This document shows positions 45,618 to 55,308 of a stretch of DNA of 59,983 nucleotides, piece after piece (position 1 is the stretch's first letter; each line of letters begins with the position of its first letter). The notes under the pieces were generated by a model. The model did not search any database and was not told where the DNA came from. It saw nothing but the letters and a program-made list of their open reading frames with translations. A program made the translations under genes and the position numbers. The DNA is from Alloprevotella sp. oral taxon 473 str. F0040 (GTDB taxonomy: Bacteria; Bacteroidota; Bacteroidia; Bacteroidales; Bacteroidaceae): assembly GCF_000318095.2 (NCBI RefSeq), contig NZ_KB290702.1:61276-121258 (forward strand), in the 5' to 3' direction.

Positions 45618-46109
45618 ATGCAAGATTTTGTGGCCATCGACTTTGAAACAGCAAATAGTGAGCGAAGCAGTGTTTGCTCTGTGGGTATCGTGGTGGTGCG
45701 CGAGGGAGAAATTGTCCAAAAGCAATATGCTTTGATTCAGCCCGAACCGAATTATTACAACTTTCATAATACACGCGTACATGGGTTGTCGGCTAAAGAC
45801 ACAGAAAACGCAGCAGTGTTCAGCAGAGTATGGGAAGATATTGCGCCACTCATAGGCGATCTCCCCTTGGTAGCGCACAATAGTGCCTTTGACGAGAGTT
45901 GTTTGAAAGCCGTTTTTCGGGTATATCAGATGGATTATCCAGATTATCCCTTCTTCGATACCTTGAAAATGGCGCGCAAAGCTCTTCCCAAGCTAGAAAA
46001 CCACCAGCTCCACACAGTTGCTGCGGAGTGTGGCTATGATTTGACGCAACATCACCACGCTTTGGCCGATGCCGAGGCTTGCGCTTGGATAGCTCTGCAA
46101 TTAGGATAA
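45618..46109 (+). CDS. DEDDh exonuclease (DNA polymerase III epsilon-like)
   Basis: A stand-alone 3'-5' exonuclease (163 aa). Exo I FVAIDFETANS supplies D and E, the second block is HNSAFDESCL, and Exo III QHHHALADAEACA supplies H and D, so the full DEDDh set is present. Family members proofread or trim DNA or RNA. It stands alone with its own promoter and terminator. Confidence 0.9.
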   Translation: MQDFVAIDFETANSERSSVCSVGIVVVREGEIVQKQYALIQPEPNYYNFHNTRVHGLSAKDTENAAVFSRVWEDIAPLIGDLPLVAHNSAFDESCLKAVFRVYQMDYPDYPFFDTLKMARKALPKLENHQLHTVAAECGYDLTQHHHALADAEACAWIALQLG

Positions 46110-46171
46110 CGGACTATATCTAAAGTATATCACCAACATCGAGGATGGAATCCGATAAGAAATCCTCAATA

Positions 46172-46209
46172 CGACAAAAGATGGAGCCAAATGGTTCCAT
46201 CTTTTGTCG
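46172..46209. terminator. Bidirectional terminator between the exonuclease gene and fur
   Basis: ACGACAAAAGATGGA pairs with TCCATCTTTTGTCG, continued by CCA/TGG after one mismatch. Convergent genes flank it. Confidence 0.75.
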
Positions 46210-46352
46210 CTTCCTTGTCACAAGGATTAAGGAGAAAAAACTATTATTGGATTCTATCTCAGAACAATATGAGTTCGCGCGCTCGCATTGTCAGCTGTAG
46301 CACAGACACATCTTGTTGAAAGATTCCTCTACTGCTCTCTATATCCATGCTT

Positions 46353-46778
46353 TTAAGTATCTTGTTTTGCCAAGCAGTCGGGACAAACTCCCCGATAGTA
46401 CAAATCAGCAGTTTCGATAGCGAACCCCTGTGGTGCGGTGGGAGGAGCAGCCAAAAGTTCAGAGGGAGACTCAATATTGAAGATACGTCCACACTGATGG
46501 CAAAGGAAGTGAGCATGCGGCTCAGTGACCCCATCGAAATTAGCATTTTTGCCATCAATGGTGAGCATGCGCACCACCCCATGCTCCATGAGCAGGCGGA
46601 GGGTGTTGTAAACAGTAGTTTTAGAAAGCGTAGGGATGTGATCCACCAAGGCTTGATAAATCTCGTCTACGGTGGGATGTCCCATTTGTTGCAGTAGATA
46701 TTGCATCACAGCCACGCGTTGCACGGAGGCTTTCACGCCGTGTGCCGTGAGATAGTCGTAGACCTCTTTTTCTTGCAT
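46353..46778 (-). CDS. fur: Fur-family metal regulator
   Basis: The protein (141 aa) has an N-terminal winged-helix (VMQYLLQQMGHPTVDEIYQA, TLSKTTVYNTLRLLMEHGVV) and a dimerisation domain with the metal-site pattern PHAHFLCHQCGRI. A second Cys pair lies near the C-terminus (GVCPDCLAK). It would repress iron- or peroxide-linked genes. Fur, Zur and PerR types cannot be separated safely here, but the CxxC pairs fit Fur or PerR. It is the only iron-type regulator in a window with two haem-type receptors. Confidence 0.88.
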   Translation of the reverse strand: MQEKEVYDYLTAHGVKASVQRVAVMQYLLQQMGHPTVDEIYQALVDHIPTLSKTTVYNTLRLLMEHGVVRMLTIDGKNANFDGVTEPHAHFLCHQCGRIFNIESPSELLAAPPTAPQGFAIETADLYYRGVCPDCLAKQDT

Positions 46779-46802
46779 GGGGAGGGTATGTTATGTCTTA
46801 GG

Positions 46803-46810
46803 CAAAATTA
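46803..46810 (-). promoter_or_regulatory. Promoter -7 box of fur
   Basis: TAATTTTG on the minus strand, with CTTG 20 bp upstream as a weak -33. It lies 25 bp before the ATG. Confidence 0.5.
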
Positions 46811-46979
46811 CTAATTCCTTTTGGGCGGAGCAAGCATCGCAAACGATTTTTTTGAATGGCAGCCAGAGGCCTTCAAAAGATATTACCTATGTGATGACCA
46901 CTCAGTTGGCGTCACAAAACCGCAAGACTCAGTCTTTTTGATTCCTTATTATCTTTGGGTAAGTCCTGTTGTCAATGCC

Positions 46980-49001
46980 CTACTGGCGAACATCAATTCG
47001 TGGAAGTACAATCATCCAGCTGCGCATAGAGAAATAGCGTTCCAGCTGCATGGGAAGTTGGTCGAGATAGCGATGATGAGAGGGCATGCCTCGGCGTGCT
47101 GAGATAAACACAGCAAGATGATCGGAGCGCAATCGAGAAGCCAAGGGGAGGAGGTCGTCCCACGAAGTAAAGTCGTGATATTCCACCTCTGGCTTTTGTT
47201 TCGACGACTCCCAAATCTGTCGCAAAGCCTGCATAGTTTCGGGTGCACCATAAGCCGAGATGCGACAAGACAACTGCACGGACAGTGTGGCTAATCGGGC
47301 TGCCCAATGACGAAAACCAGGGTCGTATTCACCACGACGAGGCACTACGATGTGCATACGTCGCAGAGAGTGGATGGGCACCAACGGACGATAGACCATG
47401 ATTTGCTGAGAGGCGGCATCGAAAAGGTCAGTAGCAAACTTGCCGAAGAAGGTGGCAGAAATAGATTTCTTTTGGTGAAGCCCTATGAGAATGTCCGTAG
47501 CCTCGTGCTCTCCAGCCGTGTGTACGATGCCCGTCACGGCATTTACTGACCGGCGGCAATGAGTTTGCATGCGCACCCCCACCGTAGCTGCCATCTTTGC
47601 AGCGTAGTCTAAGCCTTGTTGTGCTGTAGCTCGCTCTTCTGTATCGTCGGAAAGCACTACACTCACAGCTGTAAGTTGAGAAGTAGCCGAGGCACTACGT
47701 AACATCAATGCCATATTGGTCATCGGAATCACCATACGCGGATTAGCCAAAGCCACGACGAGGGAATCTTTCTCTTCTCGCTCTGCTGAAGCGGACAGCG
47801 TAGCTCCCGAAAGCATCAGGCGACGTGCAGCACGCTCGGTGAGGGCGGAAGCGATAATGCACGACCCAAGAATGAGCATCATGGCAGCTCCCACCACATC
47901 TTCGTTGAGGAGGTGTGATCCATCGGGCAATATGATTTCATACCCCACCATAGCAATGGCTAGCGCCGAAGCTGCACGCGCAGTACTCAAGCCTCCTACC
48001 ATACTTCGTTCTATGGCTGAAAATTGCAAGGCACGCCCCACGAGTTGCGCTGCGAGCAGTTTACCAGCAGTTCCGATGAGAATCATGGCTAAAGCCATTG
48101 CTGCAATGTTCCATCCAGAAAGGAGGGTGTGGAGATTGATAATCATGCCCACACCTATCAGGAAGTAGGGGATAAAGAGTGCATTTCCAACAAATACTAT
48201 TCGCTGCATCAAAGGGCCTACCGCAGGAATCTCCCTGTTTAACACAAGTCCTACGAGAAAGGCTCCAAGAATTCCTTCCATGCCCGCCCATTCCATAAGA
48301 CCTGCTCCTAAGAAGACCAAGACCAGCACAAAGACATATTGCACCACCCCTTCATCGAAACGGCGGAAAAACCAGCGTGCTACCCACGGCATGGCTAAGA
48401 ACAACCCTACAGTGACCAAGACCACACGCCCAAGAAGATACCAGATATTAAACTCTCCTCCATCGGGCTTATACATTCCCACAGCCACAGCTAGCACCAC
48501 CAAGGTAAGCACGTTAGTAAGGATGGTTCCTCCCACAGCCATTCCCACTGAGCGATGACGCGCCAAGCCCCACCTCATCACTAAGGGATAGGTGAGTAAG
48601 GTATGCCCCGAATACATCGCAGCTACCAATATGGCAGCTGGAAGAGATAGGCCTAGTCCCCAGCGATTGACCAAGAAACCTAAGCCCATGGGGAGGGCAA
48701 AAGATATGGTTCCAAAAGCTAGAGCCCCCCAACGATAACGCTGCACATCGGTAAGGTTCATGCCCAGTGAAGCCAGAAACATGATGTAGTAAATCCCCAC
48801 TTTACCGAAGATTTCAAAAGAGGCATCCCGAGAAAGCAGATACACGCCGTGTGGCCCTACCAGCATACCCGCCACAATAAGGCCAACGATAGACGGAATT
48901 TTGAGACGTTCCAGCACCATCGGGGTGAAAAGAATCAAGCCCAAGACGATGAGCACAATCCAAGTAGGGTTGGTTACGAGAGGTTCTGTGGGAAGGAACA
49001 T
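46980..49001 (-). CDS. CPA2 cation:proton antiporter with a soluble C-terminal domain
   Basis: The protein (673 aa) has a membrane domain of about 12 helices (residues 10-390) of the Na+/H+ or K+/H+ exchanger type: PSIVGLIVAGMLVGPHGVYL at the start and MEGILGAFLVGLVLNREIPA in mid-protein. The C-terminal 250 residues are soluble and recall a universal-stress-like domain (VVLSDDTEERATAQQGLDYA), not the usual TrkA-N domain. It probably exports Na+ or K+ for pH or osmotic balance. It ends 200 bp before fur and has no strong partner gene. Confidence 0.88.
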   Translation of the reverse strand: MFLPTEPLVTNPTWIVLIVLGLILFTPMVLERLKIPSIVGLIVAGMLVGPHGVYLLSRDASFEIFGKVGIYYIMFLASLGMNLTDVQRYRWGALAFGTISFALPMGLGFLVNRWGLGLSLPAAILVAAMYSGHTLLTYPLVMRWGLARHRSVGMAVGGTILTNVLTLVVLAVAVGMYKPDGGEFNIWYLLGRVVLVTVGLFLAMPWVARWFFRRFDEGVVQYVFVLVLVFLGAGLMEWAGMEGILGAFLVGLVLNREIPAVGPLMQRIVFVGNALFIPYFLIGVGMIINLHTLLSGWNIAAMALAMILIGTAGKLLAAQLVGRALQFSAIERSMVGGLSTARAASALAIAMVGYEIILPDGSHLLNEDVVGAAMMLILGSCIIASALTERAARRLMLSGATLSASAEREEKDSLVVALANPRMVIPMTNMALMLRSASATSQLTAVSVVLSDDTEERATAQQGLDYAAKMAATVGVRMQTHCRRSVNAVTGIVHTAGEHEATDILIGLHQKKSISATFFGKFATDLFDAASQQIMVYRPLVPIHSLRRMHIVVPRRGEYDPGFRHWAARLATLSVQLSCRISAYGAPETMQALRQIWESSKQKPEVEYHDFTSWDDLLPLASRLRSDHLAVFISARRGMPSHHRYLDQLPMQLERYFSMRSWMIVLPRIDVRQ

Positions 49002-49130
49002 AGAAGGATGGTGTAGAGATTTGGCATATTCACTGTAAAGAATGCAAGATTATACGTTGCAAACTATACATTTTCCAGCAAAGGAACAAAAAAAATGGCA
49101 AACTAAGCAGGTATTTCAAAGATAAATTGA

Positions 49131-49138
49131 TACTTTTG
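49131..49138 (+). promoter_or_regulatory. Promoter -7 box of asd
   Basis: TACTTTTG followed by CAGCATAAA. It gives a leader of about 130 nt, which contains the repeat at 49187. Confidence 0.5.
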
Positions 49139-49186
49139 CAGCATAAATAATGAATCTTCATGGGGGAAGGTATATCTATTGTATGA

Positions 49187-49231
49187 GGTTACTCATTATA
49201 TATATAGGAAGGTACTCATATTATATATAGG
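49187..49231 (+). repeat. Direct repeat in the asd leader
   Basis: GGTTACTCATTATATATATA and GGTACTCATATTATATATAG follow each other at a 24-bp step, each ending in TATAGG. Possible operator or RNA element. The AT-rich content makes chance similarity possible. Confidence 0.5.
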
Positions 49232-49275
49232 TGTCTTCTGACCAACCTCCCTCCTTTTCATCCATATCTCTGACA

Positions 49276-50298
49276 ATGAAAGTAGCCATCGTGGGCGCCA
49301 GTGGTGCCGTAGGCCAAGAATTTTTGCGCACATTGGCCGAGCGCAATTTTCCTATCGACGAACTTCGCCTCTTCGGTTCGAAGCGCAGTGCAGGAACTTC
49401 CTACAATTTTTGTGGGAAAGAAATTGTGGTGCGCGAACTCCGCCACGATACGGATGATTTCAAAGGCATTGACATCGCATTTACCAGTGCTGGCGCAGGC
49501 ACTTCTAAGGAATTTGCTGCCGATATCACCAAATATGGTGCTATAATGATTGACAACTCTAGTGCTTTCCGCATGGACAATGACGTGCCGCTCGTGGTGC
49601 CTGAATGCAATGCGACCGATGCACTCGAACGTCCTCGCGGCATCATTGCCAATCCTAACTGCACCACCATCATGATGGTCGTGGCACTACAAGCCATTGA
49701 ACGCCTGAGTCACATCCGTCGCGTACACGTTTCGAGCTACCAGTCGGCTTCTGGTGCTGGACAAGCTGCCATGGATGAACTCATGGAGCAACAGAAGGCA
49801 CTAGCCAATGGGGAAAAGCCTCATGTAGAAAAGTTTGCTTACCAACTGGCCTACAACGTGATTCCGCAAATCGACCAATTCTGCGACAACGGCTATACGA
49901 AGGAGGAGATGAAGATGTACAATGAGACCCGCAAGATCATGCACAGCGACATCGAAGTAAGTGCCACCTGTGTACGCGTCCCCACGATGCGCAACCACGC
50001 AGAGTCCATTTGGTTAGAAACAGAAAGCCCCATCACTTTGGAAGCTGCTCGTGAAGCTATCGCAAATGGCGAAGGTCTGGTGCTCCTCGACAATCCTGCA
50101 GAGCGACAATATCCCATGCCCCTGCTTCTGGAAAGCTGCGACGAGGTCTATGTAGGCCGCATTCGCAAAGACTTGGCCCATCCCAATGGCTTGACACTTT
50201 GGTTGGTGAGCGATCAAATCAAGAAGGGAGCAGCCCTCAATGCCGTGCAAATCGCTGAGTGGTTGGTCAAAAATGACCCTTCTCTCGCAGGTAAATAG
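49276..50298 (+). CDS. asd: Aspartate-semialdehyde dehydrogenase
   Basis: Asd (340 aa) reduces aspartyl phosphate to aspartate semialdehyde on the path to lysine, threonine, methionine and diaminopimelate. The NADP motif [20 protein letters not shown], catalytic Cys in [16 protein letters not shown] and basic residues around [18 protein letters not shown] are present. The ATG at 49276 is chosen to match the family start. A longer frame adds 15 unconserved residues. Monocistronic, with a terminator 30 bp downstream. Confidence 0.96.
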   Translation: MKVAIVGASGAVGQEFLRTLAERNFPIDELRLFGSKRSAGTSYNFCGKEIVVRELRHDTDDFKGIDIAFTSAGAGTSKEFAADITKYGAIMIDNSSAFRMDNDVPLVVPECNATDALERPRGIIANPNCTTIMMVVALQAIERLSHIRRVHVSSYQSASGAGQAAMDELMEQQKALANGEKPHVEKFAYQLAYNVIPQIDQFCDNGYTKEEMKMYNETRKIMHSDIEVSATCVRVPTMRNHAESIWLETESPITLEAAREAIANGEGLVLLDNPAERQYPMPLLLESCDEVYVGRIRKDLAHPNGLTLWLVSDQIKKGAALNAVQIAEWLVKNDPSLAGK

Positions 50299-50330
50299 CC
50301 ATTTACAACACTTTATGCAAGAATAAATAG

Positions 50331-50361
50331 GAAAAATCGTGGTACTTTACTACGATTTTTT
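50331..50361 (+). terminator. Terminator of asd
   Basis: GAAAAATCGT and ACGATTTTT pair, with GTA/TAC continuing the stem after a mismatch, and T-runs at the end. Confidence 0.75.
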
Positions 50362-50423
50362 CGGCTTTAACGTACAAAATCACCCTATTATTGCCCTCAA
50401 ACGCGTTTTTTTCTGTAAAAACA

Positions 50424-50454
50424 TTGGGCTATATAGCAAAAACTACTACCTTTG
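50424..50454 (+). promoter_or_regulatory. Promoter of the OmpA-like gene
   Basis: TTG (50424-50426), a 20-bp spacer and TACCTTTG (50447-50454), then CAAGCAC. The leader to the ATG would be about 305 nt, unusually long. Confidence 0.65.
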
Positions 50455-50766
50455 CAAGCACAAGACAAGGATATAACAGGTGAAAATCTCTTGATATTCT
50501 CTGAATTGAACGTTTTCTCAAGCCCAACAAGTAGTGTCAAAGATGGAGTCCCGATTTGACCTGACACAGCTGAGGATAGTTTTCTTCTGAAGAATTCAAG
50601 TCACCATCGGTTGCATGCACTTGGAAGTCCTTGTTCAACGACACGTCAATCTCCTTTTAGGCATCTCCCATAGCCACATTCATAGTTTTAGCAGGGCATA
50701 GCGGTTGCCTGTCTTCAGTGTCTCTCCATTAGCATTATCAGAACAACAAACTCAAAAATAGATATT

Positions 50767-51861
50767 ATGCAATTCAAGTCTATCCTCGTAGCTGCCCTTG
50801 CTGCTTTTTCGCTCAGCGCAGCCGCTCAAGACGCTCCTAAAGAGAAGTTCCATCCTCACTGGACCCTTGGTCTTCAAGGTGGTGTAGGCTACTCTCATGG
50901 CGCGCACAAGAAGTTGGGTGACGTTATCACTCCCGCTGCTGGTTTCCACTTCGGCTACCAGTTCACCCCTGTCTTCAATCTCCGTGCACACGCAAGTGGC
51001 TGGGAAGGTAAGAATGGTTGGGACTATGACCACACTCCTCAAACTTACAAGTGGAACTACGTGACTGCTGGTCTCGATGGTATGTTCAACCTCTCTAACC
51101 TCTTCGCAGGTTACAACCCCAACCGTTGCGTTTCTCTTAACGCTTTCGTTGGTGTAGGTTACATCCACGGCTTCGACAACAAGGAAGCTCTCGATGCTAA
51201 GCGTCTTTCTCCCGATGAACTCCTCCTCGTTTGGAACAGCAACACACTCAACCTTCCTACTGGTCGCTTCGGTGCTAACGTAGACTTCCGTCTTAGCAAG
51301 CGCGTAAGCTTCAACGTTGAAGGTCTCGTGTCTGTGACTGACGACAAGTTCAACTCTAAGGATGGTAAAAACGTAGACTGGCAAATGAACCTCTTCGGTG
51401 GTTTCACCTTCCGTCTTGGCAAGCTCTCTACTGTAGTTCCTGTACCTGTAGTTCCTGCTCCTGTACAACCTGTTGAAGAACCTGTTGAAGTGCCAGCTCC
51501 TGCACCTGCTCCCGCACCTGCTCCTGCTCCTGTTAAGGCAGAACCTCTCACTCGCAACGTATTCTTCCTCATCAACTCAGCTAAGGTTCGCCAATCTGAA
51601 ATGGTGAAGGTACAAGAAGTTGTAGACTTCCTCAACGCTAATCCTAGCGCTAAGGTAGCTATCACTGGTTACGCTGACAAGGACACTGGTAACAAGACCA
51701 TCAACACTCGCCTTTCTAAGCAACGTGCTAACGCTGTGTTCAACGAACTCGTGAAGAAGAACATCCCTGCAAACCGCATCATCAAGGATGCTAAGGGTGA
51801 CACTGTTCAACCTTTCAGCGTCAACGAAGAAAACCGTGTGGTTATCTGCATCGCTGAATAA
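50767..51861 (+). CDS. OmpA-family outer-membrane protein
   Basis: The protein (364 aa) has a signal peptide (to about residue 20, SAAAQD), an eight-strand-type barrel (about 30-215), a Pro/Ala-Val linker (about 220-255, VEVPAPAPAPAPAPAPVKAE) and an OmpA C-domain (about 265-364) that should bind peptidoglycan (VFFLINSAKVRQSEMVKVQE, KVAITGYADKDTGNK, TRLSKQRANAVFNELVKK). It is an abundant envelope protein in Bacteroidales. Codon use is very uniform (many GCT, CTT and TAC codons), in line with high expression. A strong terminator follows. Confidence 0.92.
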   Translation: MQFKSILVAALAAFSLSAAAQDAPKEKFHPHWTLGLQGGVGYSHGAHKKLGDVITPAAGFHFGYQFTPVFNLRAHASGWEGKNGWDYDHTPQTYKWNYVTAGLDGMFNLSNLFAGYNPNRCVSLNAFVGVGYIHGFDNKEALDAKRLSPDELLLVWNSNTLNLPTGRFGANVDFRLSKRVSFNVEGLVSVTDDKFNSKDGKNVDWQMNLFGGFTFRLGKLSTVVPVPVVPAPVQPVEEPVEVPAPAPAPAPAPAPVKAEPLTRNVFFLINSAKVRQSEMVKVQEVVDFLNANPSAKVAITGYADKDTGNKTINTRLSKQRANAVFNELVKKNIPANRIIKDAKGDTVQPFSVNEENRVVICIAE

Positions 51862-51900
51862 TCTTTTCTGAAACTGATTTTTCAGAGTTTCTCATAATGA

Positions 51901-51936
51901 GTCGCTCTCAATCGCAAGATTGAGAGCGACTTTTTT
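51901..51936 (+). terminator. Terminator of the OmpA-like gene
   Basis: Perfect 13-bp stem GTCGCTCTCAATC with GATTGAGAGCGAC around GCAA, followed by TTTTTT. Confidence 0.95.
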
Positions 51937-52824
51937 ATTTTCTCCACCATGAAGGAGTGCATACCTTAAGAGAACAGCTTTGGGAAACTCGGGATTAGCT
52001 TCTGACACCTACTTATTGATGCTACTAATGACACTAATTTTCTCATCGCCTTCTCTACAATTTATACCTTGGTTCTCTAAAGAGATGCTCTCAAAACTAG
52101 CATAAAATCACTATTTCTGCATAAGACACAGCTCACTCATAGGCTTAGCCTCCACAGTCATTCTCTAACTCATGCACCCCCCACGCAAGCCCCCCTCGTC
52201 ACTATCCGTTCGCGTGAGATCGGTCGCCCCCTCTGTTTGCCATTTTCTCCCAACAGCCTGTGCCATACGCTACTATGATGTCAGCAACGTAGCTGCGCCA
52301 CGCGAAATTCTCGCACGCATCGAGATCTGAGATAGGTCGGGGGCCCTCTTTCCCTGCGCCATGGGTCATCCCATCCCCCTTGCTATAGCCTATAACGCCG
52401 TTTCTCCATAGCACGCCTCACATCTTCCCATAAAGTTGTTCAACCTCTCCTGCGTCGTGTATGGAGTTATCTCTTTCCCTCATGGGAAAACCTCCCAGGT
52501 CTCCACCAGAATATTTATCATCAATTCTCACACTTAGCCCTTTCTTTCGCTGGATTCCCTCAACACTCTCGACCTCCTGCCCCAAGAGCCCCTTGAGAGG
52601 TGGATAGAGCTGCGACATTGCTCCTGTTAGCACCTGTGTTTGGCTGGCGAGGGCACAAACATGTGTCTTGGCCTTTTGCAGGCAGCGGTCAGTGCTTCGT
52701 CGCGTGCCATCTGCTTTGAGCAGAAAGATGTGAGAACAGCACCATGGTAGCGGAACCGCGTGGGACGATTATATCCGCAAATACAGAGCTAAAGACCAGC
52801 CACAAGCGGCAAGAATAATATAAA

Positions 52825-52920
52825 AAAAGGAGAGTGTAGAGAAAATGTCGGAGATATTCTAAAAAATCTCCGAGTTTTTTCGGAAAATCTCCGAGAAAAT
52901 TTGAAAGTTCTCCGAGAGTT
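52825..52920. repeat. 21-bp phased TCGGAG array (array 5)
   Basis: Cores start at 52827 (degenerate), 52848, 52869, 52890 and 52911, each 21 bp apart. Three of them have the inverted form TCCGAG. No gene or consensus promoter is near. Confidence 0.88.
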
Positions 52921-53860
52921 CCTTTCTAACTAAAGCATTTTTCCTTTCCAAATGAGGAAGATGGCAATAAAAGAGTCAAAATACACAGCACTACGCCCTG
53001 TGGGGAGATGTAGACTGCGCGTGACTAGCGCACGAATCTTTGGGCTGCACTTGGGCATCATAAGGGGGAGACTCACTCTTGCCGATCTTTCACGCGCAAG
53101 TTGTCGATTTGCGTGCAATCAAAGACAACAATTCGTGGTGGAAATGAAACTAACGGCTCAGAAACTCAGTCTTTCGGTCACGATACACTAAGAGAGGAGA
53201 AAAGGTAAAGCACTACTGTTATGCTTTTGCTCCATCCGCAACGCGAACACGTGGCAGAGATTGCCTAGAAAAAGCAGTGGCAATGCTGCCCCCTTGCGAT
53301 GTGGGCGTAGAGTTCTCGATGTGTCGGAATAAAGCGAACTCTAAGTTAGAGAACAGCTAAAGCACTAGCATAGAGGATTCTAGTATACTCATTCTGCAAG
53401 GCTTGCACATCCCATATTCTTTATTCGAATTTATTTAAATAAGTTCGCAAGATATACATCCTTTATACAAAAAAGTGGAGAAAATATCTATCAAGGAACA
53501 ACAAACAAAGTACATTTTTTCACAAAAAACTAATTTAGACTACTTTTAAAGTCTCAAACAGACAACTGATAACTTCGGTATAGCTTCATAGTTTTCCTGC
53601 AAATAGCATAAGATTGTCGCATTTTACTGAAAAAGTCTCGAACAAGCCTGCTTATATCGCAAAAGACGTGTTCTTTCTAACTTAAAACAACACTACTCGT
53701 TTCCATGAACTCCGTTTGAAATTGCGCATAAAAAAAGAACTAAGTCCAATAAAGATAGCCTATTTTCGGTAATATTATTACGCTAAAAAGAGGTGAATAA
53801 TCCCTAAATTCAGAGAGAAAGAAGAAAAATACAATCATGCATAAAATAATTGCTGATATA

Positions 53861-53892
53861 TTTGGTCGTTTCACTAATAGTGCGTATATTTG
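53861..53892 (+). promoter_or_regulatory. Orphan consensus promoter of the candidate small RNA
   Basis: TTTG (53861-53864), exactly 20 bp, TATATTTG (53885-53892). The match to the consensus is among the best in the window, yet no credible gene follows before argR, which has its own -7 box. Confidence 0.6.
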
Positions 53893-53898
53893 CAATGT

Positions 53899-54021
53899 CA
53901 ATAAGACAAAAGGGGATTTAGCTTACAAGCGATCCTCTCCTAAATTCGAGATAGTTTTTTCATCTCTATATAAGTTCTGTGAGGGAATGTTTCGTCGAGA
54001 GACGGGTCATTCCCATTTTTT
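53899..54021 (+). ncRNA. Candidate small RNA, about 120 nt
   Basis: Expected start about 53899, from the promoter at 53861. The 3' end is a strong intrinsic terminator: GGGAATG (53993-53999) with CATTCCC (54008-54014), an inner CGTC-GAGA-GACG stem-loop, then ATTTTTTT. An inner hairpin GAGAT...ATCTC lies near 53948-53966. The embedded reading frames look like noise. Not a known family that I can name. Confidence 0.5.
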
Positions 54022-54582
54022 TCGCTATAACTAGACGATTTATAGGCTATAAAAGAAAGTAGACTCGCAATAATGTGAGGAGACACAAAGTGCATCTTCG
54101 CTAATATCCACCTCTTTTCAAGAATAATCGCAGCAATCTTCCACATAGGTCTCCCATACATCTCTAAAAGCGCGAACAAATATTATCCACTTCTTAGCTC
54201 TGAATTCAAGAATTAGAGCGACATTTTCTTCTTACGAAGAATTTAACTACCCACCTCCACCATTGTCATTAGGACAAAAGACACATCACTCCATGGCTTT
54301 CGGTTTGGAATTTCATCCTCAACATCTCCTCTTCTTAATATTGAAGGAATAAGACCACCAATGTATATCCCATTTCTCTCTGATAAGTTGAATCATCTAT
54401 CCCCAAAATGATGAAAGATAGAAGAAACTTGCGAAAACAGAGAAGAAACAAGAAGAAGACTTGTTCACCAAAACAGAAGGTTTAGGGTATTTTTTTCACA
54501 TATGAGTCTCAAAACAGGGGGGGTGAACAATGACCAAGACATTTTTTTAATAGAAAAATGCGTACATAAACGGATTATTTAC

Positions 54583-54590
54583 TATCTTTG
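54583..54590 (+). promoter_or_regulatory. Promoter -7 box of argR
   Basis: TATCTTTG followed by TCGCAGC, 32 bp before the ATG. The -33 element is weak. Confidence 0.5.
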
Positions 54591-54622
54591 TCGCAGCAAG
54601 CTGAAGTTATAAGAAAAAACGC

Positions 54623-55105
54623 ATGAAACCAAGACACGAAAGAATAGAGGTGCTGCGCCTAATTTTGGCCAATACTGAGATAGGAAGCCAAGAAGCATTG
54701 CTCAAAGAACTAGAAGCAGAAGGATATAAGGTGACACAGGCCACACTCTCCCGTGATTTGCAGAAGTTAAAAGCCGCAAAAGTGGCTAGCATTGGCGGTT
54801 ATCGCTATATTCTGCCCGATAATCCTCTGTATAGACGCAAGATTTCTGTGGAAGCTCCAGATTTCTTGAGAAACACGGGCTTTCTAGGCCTCGAATTCTC
54901 AGGCAATATTGTCGTGATGCACACTAGGCCCGGCTACGCGGCAGGCATCACTACAGAAATTGATGCGCAAAAACTCAATAGTATTTGCGGCACCTTGGCA
55001 GGTGACGACACAATTTTAGCCATCGTTCGTGAAGGAGCTTCACGACAACAGGTTATAGATGATTTATCTTTGGTACTCCCCGCTGTGAAAAACATCATAC
55101 TATAG
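54623..55105 (+). CDS. argR: Arginine repressor (ArgR/AhrC)
   Basis: The protein (160 aa) has an N-terminal winged-helix (ILANTEIGSQEALLKELEAE, GYKVTQATLSRDLQKLKAAK) and a C-terminal domain that binds arginine and forms hexamers (NSICGTLAGDDTILAIVREG, with the GDDT motif near 130). It represses arginine biosynthesis when arginine is high. No arg genes lie next to it. The gene has its own promoter and terminator. Confidence 0.94.
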   Translation: MKPRHERIEVLRLILANTEIGSQEALLKELEAEGYKVTQATLSRDLQKLKAAKVASIGGYRYILPDNPLYRRKISVEAPDFLRNTGFLGLEFSGNIVVMHTRPGYAAGITTEIDAQKLNSICGTLAGDDTILAIVREGASRQQVIDDLSLVLPAVKNIIL

Positions 55106-55160
55106 GTTTTCTAGAATCAGCAACTTATATGATGAAGTACTAATTTTCTCTTTTCAACAT

Positions 55161-55212
55161 ACAACAATCCCCTTCCACTAGGCTTTAGACCTTATGGAAG
55201 GGGATTGTTGTT
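55161..55212. terminator. Terminator after argR
   Basis: ACAACAATCCCCTTCC pairs with GGAAGGGGATTGTTGT over 16 bp. It lies between convergent argR and the malic enzyme gene. Confidence 0.85.
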
Positions 55213-55308
55213 GGAGGCTCTCTTCATGTACTTCTGCGAAAAAGAAGAAGAGACCTTGATTACTACAGGGATATCCTCTACTTAGTAGAGAGCATTATTC
55301 CTCTACTA

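Larger units (their letters stand above)
51862..54622. other. Gene-poor region of 2.8 kb
   Basis: Contents from left: a terminator (51901), a GC-richer stretch at 52190-52420 without a convincing gene, array 5 (52825-52920), an AT-rich stretch, a candidate small RNA with promoter and terminator (53861-54021), and the argR promoter (54583). Two minus-strand frames of 70-71 codons (52202-52633) and one plus-strand frame (53837) show no recognised features. Confidence 0.6.

Noticed and set aside
52202-52633. Two minus-strand frames of 70-71 codons
   Set aside because: No recognised motif, no promoter and no coding bias. They could be gene remnants but cannot be supported.
10534-52920. CRISPR arrays
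   Set aside because: The 21-bp units have no distinct spacers and the core is degenerate. No cas genes are present.
53837-54034. 65-codon plus-strand frame over the candidate small RNA
   Set aside because: Its start precedes the predicted transcript start, and the residues look random.
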